Positions 15,748 to 18,481 of a stretch of DNA of 18,481 nucleotides are shown piece by piece. The stretch is from Rikenellaceae bacterium. Lineage in GTDB: Bacteria > Bacteroidota > Bacteroidia > Bacteroidales > UBA932. The notes below the pieces were generated by a model. It saw only the letters and a list, made by a program, of their open reading frames with translations. It was not told where the DNA came from and ran no database searches. The DNA lies in the NCBI GenBank assembly GCA_900769385.1, contig CAAGGO010000279.1, positions 1 to 18,481 of the forward strand, given 5' to 3'. The position numbers and the translations under genes were made by a program. The first letter of the stretch is position 1, and the number at the start of each line of letters is the position of its first letter.

Positions 15748-16599
15748 ATGAAGGGTAAGAAAACTGCATCTCCTAAAGGGGGAAAATGGTACTGGAACTG
15801 GTTCACCAGACAGGTTTACCTTGCCGTTGCTGTTGTTGGCGCGGTTGTGTTTCTCCTTTTCTGGATGTTGAACATCATTACAAGACACAATCAGGAACTT
15901 GAGGTTCCAACTTTTATGGGGCTTTCTGTAGAGGAGGCACAGACAATTGCGGATGCAAACAGCCTGAGGCTTGAGGTAACCGATTCTGTGCACATTCCAC
16001 GTATGATGCCGGGTGCCATCTACAAGCAGAATCCCGATGTTGGAAGTATGGTGAAGAAGAACAGGCGAGTTCTCCTTACCATTAATGCAAAGAGTCCCAA
16101 AATGGTTAAAATGCCCTCTTTGGTGGGGTATTCATTAAGGCAGGCACAGTCTGAGCTTGCTTCTTCACAGCTTAAAGTAGGAAAGCTTATTTATGTGCCG
16201 GATCTGGCAACCAACAATGTGCTGGAGCAGCTTTATGAAGGCAAACCTATAGTACCTGGCAAGGAGATTCCAAGCGAGAGCATAATTGACCTGAAGCTTG
16301 GCCTGAATGCTGCAGACAGTGTGGCAATCATTCCTGACCTTATGGGCAAGCCATACGCCATCATTAAGGATTACCTGATAGACAATTCTCTGAATTTGGG
16401 AAATGTATATTTTGACAATACTGTTGCAAATCTTCACGATTCATTGGCTGCATTTGCCTACAAGCAAGAGCTCAAGTTGCCGGAGAATGATTCCATTCCA
16501 AGATTTGGAACAGCGGTAACACTGTATTTTACATTGGACAAGACATTGATTCCTGTTAAAGAAACTGAAGAAACGGATGAAGCAGAAGAAGAGAGATAA
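15748..16599 (+). CDS. Membrane-anchored PASTA-domain protein
   Basis: This protein has 283 residues. A short basic cytoplasmic N-terminus (MKGKKTASPKGGKW) leads to one transmembrane helix at about 23-44. Three PASTA-type repeats then lie outside the inner membrane, at about 50-115 (VPTFMGLSVEEAQTIADANS), 118-190 (MPSLVGYSLRQAQSELASSQ) and 195-270 (IPDLMGKPYAIIKDYLIDNS). The tail is acidic (KETEETDEAEEER). PASTA domains in other bacteria bind peptidoglycan fragments or β-lactams. No kinase domain is attached, unlike the PknB-type proteins of Gram-positives, so a role in wall sensing or scaffolding is inferred. Its last 23 bases overlap the next gene. Confidence 0.9.
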   Translation: MKGKKTASPKGGKWYWNWFTRQVYLAVAVVGAVVFLLFWMLNIITRHNQELEVPTFMGLSVEEAQTIADANSLRLEVTDSVHIPRMMPGAIYKQNPDVGSMVKKNRRVLLTINAKSPKMVKMPSLVGYSLRQAQSELASSQLKVGKLIYVPDLATNNVLEQLYEGKPIVPGKEIPSESIIDLKLGLNAADSVAIIPDLMGKPYAIIKDYLIDNSLNLGNVYFDNTVANLHDSLAAFAYKQELKLPENDSIPRFGTAVTLYFTLDKTLIPVKETEETDEAEEER

Positions 16600-17728
16600 T
16601 ATTTTTGACAATTTCTCAAATATAGATGAATATATGGCCCAGAAAGAGGCTGATGAGGCTCTGTTGGAGGTTGATGAGGAGATGGAGGGTGATGGTGAAG
16701 GGGAGATTGATTCAATGTTTGAGCATTACAGGTTCCCAGTAGACAAGGGGCAGACAATGCTCAGGATTGACAAGTATCTTACCCAACACATGGAAAAGAC
16801 TTCGCGCCATAGGATACAGCTTGCCATTGATGCCGGTTATGTGAGGGTGGACGGCAGAATTGTAAAGGCCAACTATAAGGTTAAGCCCAATGAGCTCATT
16901 ACCATTGTAATGCCTTATCAGAGGCGTGGAATGGAGATAAGGCCTGAGAACATTCCGTTGGACATCGCATACGAGGATGATGATTTGCTGGTAGTGAACA
17001 AGCCTGCAGGACTTGTGGTACATCCTGGCCACGGCCATTTCAGCGGTACACTCATCAATGCCCTTGCATTCCATTTGGGGGTAAGCCAGGGCCCTGACGG
17101 AACTGATGAGAGGATGGGAATCCTGGTGCACAGAATTGACAAGAATACATCCGGTCTGCTTGTGGTTGCCAAGAATGACCAGGCGCAGATGGGGTTGGCA
17201 AAACAGTTCTTTGAGCATACCATTGAGAGAAAATATATTGCCATTGTATGGGGAAATGTGAAAGAGGATGAGGGGACAATCATTGCAAACATTGGCAGGG
17301 ACCCTAATGACAGGATGAAGTTCAAGGCATTTGATCCGGAAAGCGGCATAGGAAAACACGCGGTTACCCATTACAAGGTGCTGGAGCGTTTCGGTTATGT
17401 GACCCTTATTGAGTGCAAACTTGAAACCGGAAGGACCCATCAGATTAGGGTGCATATGAATTCAATAGGCCACCCGCTGTTCAATGATGACCGCTATGGT
17501 GGGGACAGGATCCTTAACGGAACAATTTACAGCAAATACAAGCAGTTCATAGACAATTGCTTCAAATTGCTTCCAAGACACGCCCTGCACGCAAAGACAT
17601 TGGGATTCACCCATCCAATAAACGGCAAGCACGTATTTTTGGAGAATGATATTCCCGATGACATGCTGGCTCTTATTGCCAAATGGAGAAACTATTCAAT
17701 GAGTAAAGTACTGGAGGAGGATGAATGA
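16577..17728 (+). CDS. rluD: RluA/RluD-family 23S rRNA pseudouridine synthase
   Basis: This enzyme (383 residues) converts specific uridines of 23S rRNA to pseudouridine. An S4 RNA-binding domain lies at about 61-105 (LRIDKYLTQHMEKTSRHRIQ). The catalytic domain has the active-site Asp in HRIDKNTSGLLVV (D188), the entry motif VVNKPAGLVVHPGHGH and the later GRTHQIRVHMNSIGHP. About 55 acidic N-terminal residues precede the S4 domain. The chosen ATG 16577 overlaps the PASTA gene by 23 bases; ATG 16634 is an alternative that would remove the overlap. The exact member (RluD or RluC type) cannot be fixed by eye. It overlaps rsmG by 4 bases. Confidence 0.92.
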   Translation: MKQKKRDNIFDNFSNIDEYMAQKEADEALLEVDEEMEGDGEGEIDSMFEHYRFPVDKGQTMLRIDKYLTQHMEKTSRHRIQLAIDAGYVRVDGRIVKANYKVKPNELITIVMPYQRRGMEIRPENIPLDIAYEDDDLLVVNKPAGLVVHPGHGHFSGTLINALAFHLGVSQGPDGTDERMGILVHRIDKNTSGLLVVAKNDQAQMGLAKQFFEHTIERKYIAIVWGNVKEDEGTIIANIGRDPNDRMKFKAFDPESGIGKHAVTHYKVLERFGYVTLIECKLETGRTHQIRVHMNSIGHPLFNDDRYGGDRILNGTIYSKYKQFIDNCFKLLPRHALHAKTLGFTHPINGKHVFLENDIPDDMLALIAKWRNYSMSKVLEEDE

Positions 17729-18369
17729 TGATAAAGGAACATTTCAAGAAAATAACCCCGGAGCAGCAGAGGCAGTTTGAGATGCTTACCCCTCTGTATG
17801 AGGACTGGAACAGCAAGATAAATGTTGTCAGCCGCAAGGATATTGACAAGTTGCAGCTTCACCACGTGCTGCATTCCCTTGCCATTGCAAAATTTGTGGA
17901 TATGGCGGAGCTTTTCCGTCCCGGTACTAAGGTTATGGATGTCGGTACAGGTGGAGGTTTCCCTGGAATTCCGCTTGCAATAATGTATCCGGAGGTGGAT
18001 TTTCTCCTTGTGGATTCCATCGGGAAGAAGATAAAGGTTGTAACGGAGGTGGCGCAGGCTCTTGGACTGAAGAATGTGAGGGCTGTAAAGGCCCGTGCGG
18101 AGGAGATAGATGAGAATTTTGATTTCATAGTTTCCAGGGCCGTTACTGATTTGGGAAATTTCTTGCCGTGGGTGAAGAACAAATATTTACGGGGTATAAT
18201 TTATCTTAAGGGGGGAGACCTGAATCCTGGCGGGGCATTGTATACAGAAATTGAAAATGCAGCTGCCAAATGTAGGATAAACAAGAAAAACATCACTTTT
18301 TGCTCCATTGACGAGTGGTTCAGGGATGAGTTTTTTAAAGAGAAGAGAGTAATTTACATTCCTAGATAA
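17725..18369 (+). CDS. rsmG: 16S rRNA (guanine527-N7)-methyltransferase RsmG
   Basis: This 214-residue SAM-dependent enzyme (GidB/RsmG) methylates N7 of G527 in 16S rRNA. The SAM-binding motif is VMDVGTGGGFPGIPLAI, with the acidic loop VDSIGKK following. The early segment YEDWNSKINVVSRKD and the later FIVSRAVTDLGNF are family signatures. ATG 17725 overlaps the rluD stop as ATGA, the usual sign of coupled translation, and GGAGGAGG (17713-17720) gives a Shine-Dalgarno site, which is uncommon in this window. ATG 17728 is an alternative. Confidence 0.96.
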   Translation: MMIKEHFKKITPEQQRQFEMLTPLYEDWNSKINVVSRKDIDKLQLHHVLHSLAIAKFVDMAELFRPGTKVMDVGTGGGFPGIPLAIMYPEVDFLLVDSIGKKIKVVTEVAQALGLKNVRAVKARAEEIDENFDFIVSRAVTDLGNFLPWVKNKYLRGIIYLKGGDLNPGGALYTEIENAAAKCRINKKNITFCSIDEWFRDEFFKEKRVIYIPR

Positions 18370-18375
18370 AAAAAG

Positions 18376-18407
18376 TTTGGTATTTCCAAATTTAAAACGT
18401 ACTTTTG
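18376..18407 (+). promoter_or_regulatory. Promoter of rpmH (TTTG, 20 nt, TACTTTTG)
   Basis: TTTG at 18376-18379 and TACTTTTG at 18400-18407 match the Bacteroidota -33 and -7 elements with a 20-nt spacer. Transcription would begin near 18413. The -7 box is identical to that of rplU. A small inverted repeat, TCCC ATTT GGGA (18411-18422), lies at the predicted transcript start. Confidence 0.7.
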
Positions 18408-18455
18408 CACTCCCATTTGGGAAACCGCATTTGAAAATTATAAAATTGTCATAAT

Positions 18456-18481
18456 ATGAAACGCACATTCCAACCATCACA
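18456..18481 (+). CDS. rpmH: 50S ribosomal protein L34 (3' partial)
   Basis: The right edge holds the first eight codons, MKRTFQPS, followed by two further bases. This is the hallmark start of L34, a small basic protein of the large subunit. The well-placed promoter upstream supports the call. The rest of the gene lies outside the window. Confidence 0.9.

Noticed and set aside
16712..17455. 247-codon open frame opposite rluD
   Set aside because: It overlaps a well-supported gene completely, has no recognisable domain and no promoter.
18371..18393. Hairpin TTTGG-TATTT-CCAAA after rsmG as a terminator
   Set aside because: The stem is short and A/T-rich, there is no T run after it, and it overlaps the -33 element of the rpmH promoter.

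Overview
This window looks like a chromosomal segment from a Bacteroidales (Bacteroidota) genome of moderate GC. The signs are a bat (aerotolerance) operon, an outer-membrane β-barrel protein with a carboxypeptidase-like N-terminal domain, few Shine-Dalgarno sites, and four good matches to the Bacteroidota promoter box TAnnTTTG. I cannot name a genus from sequence alone. Most of the window is housekeeping or conserved envelope biology on the + strand. The unusual material lies between about 5.5 and 10.0 kb.

Layout. (1) 1-5457: the 3' part of the bat operon. It holds batA (entering from the left edge, with an apparent frameshift at its start), a fused batB-batC gene, batD and batE. These encode inner-membrane or periplasm-facing proteins with von Willebrand A, TPR, BatD and SH3-like domains, and a strong hairpin terminator closes the operon. 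(2) 5514-6050, minus strand: a decayed nucleotide-sugar dehydrogenase reduced to three homologous islands. (3) 6138-8051: an exported calcineurin-like phosphoesterase fused to a PQQ-type β-propeller, with its own promoter. (4) 8089-9988, minus strand: a sirtuin without the usual zinc cysteines, downstream of an AAA/STAND-like protein whose Walker A and Walker B motifs are both altered. (5) 10164-12717: translation and repair genes rplU, rpmA, serS and ruvC. (6) 12766-15639: a large TonB-receptor-like outer-membrane β-barrel protein. (7) 15748-18369: a PASTA-only membrane protein, an RluA/RluD-family pseudouridine synthase and rsmG, overlapping or nearly so. (8) 18456 to the right edge: the first codons of rpmH (L34).

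How the genes work together. The Bat proteins are thought to form an envelope complex in which VWA proteins interact with TPR and BatD partners. rplU, rpmA, serS, rluD, rsmG and rpmH all serve the ribosome or translation. The rplU and rpmH promoters share the same architecture: TTTG, 19-20 nt, then TACTTTTG.

I found no CRISPR array, tRNA, rRNA, insertion sequence or integrase. The best candidate for something undescribed is the two-gene minus-strand unit of a sirtuin and a predicted pseudo-ATPase. That reading rests on motif inspection and gene order only.
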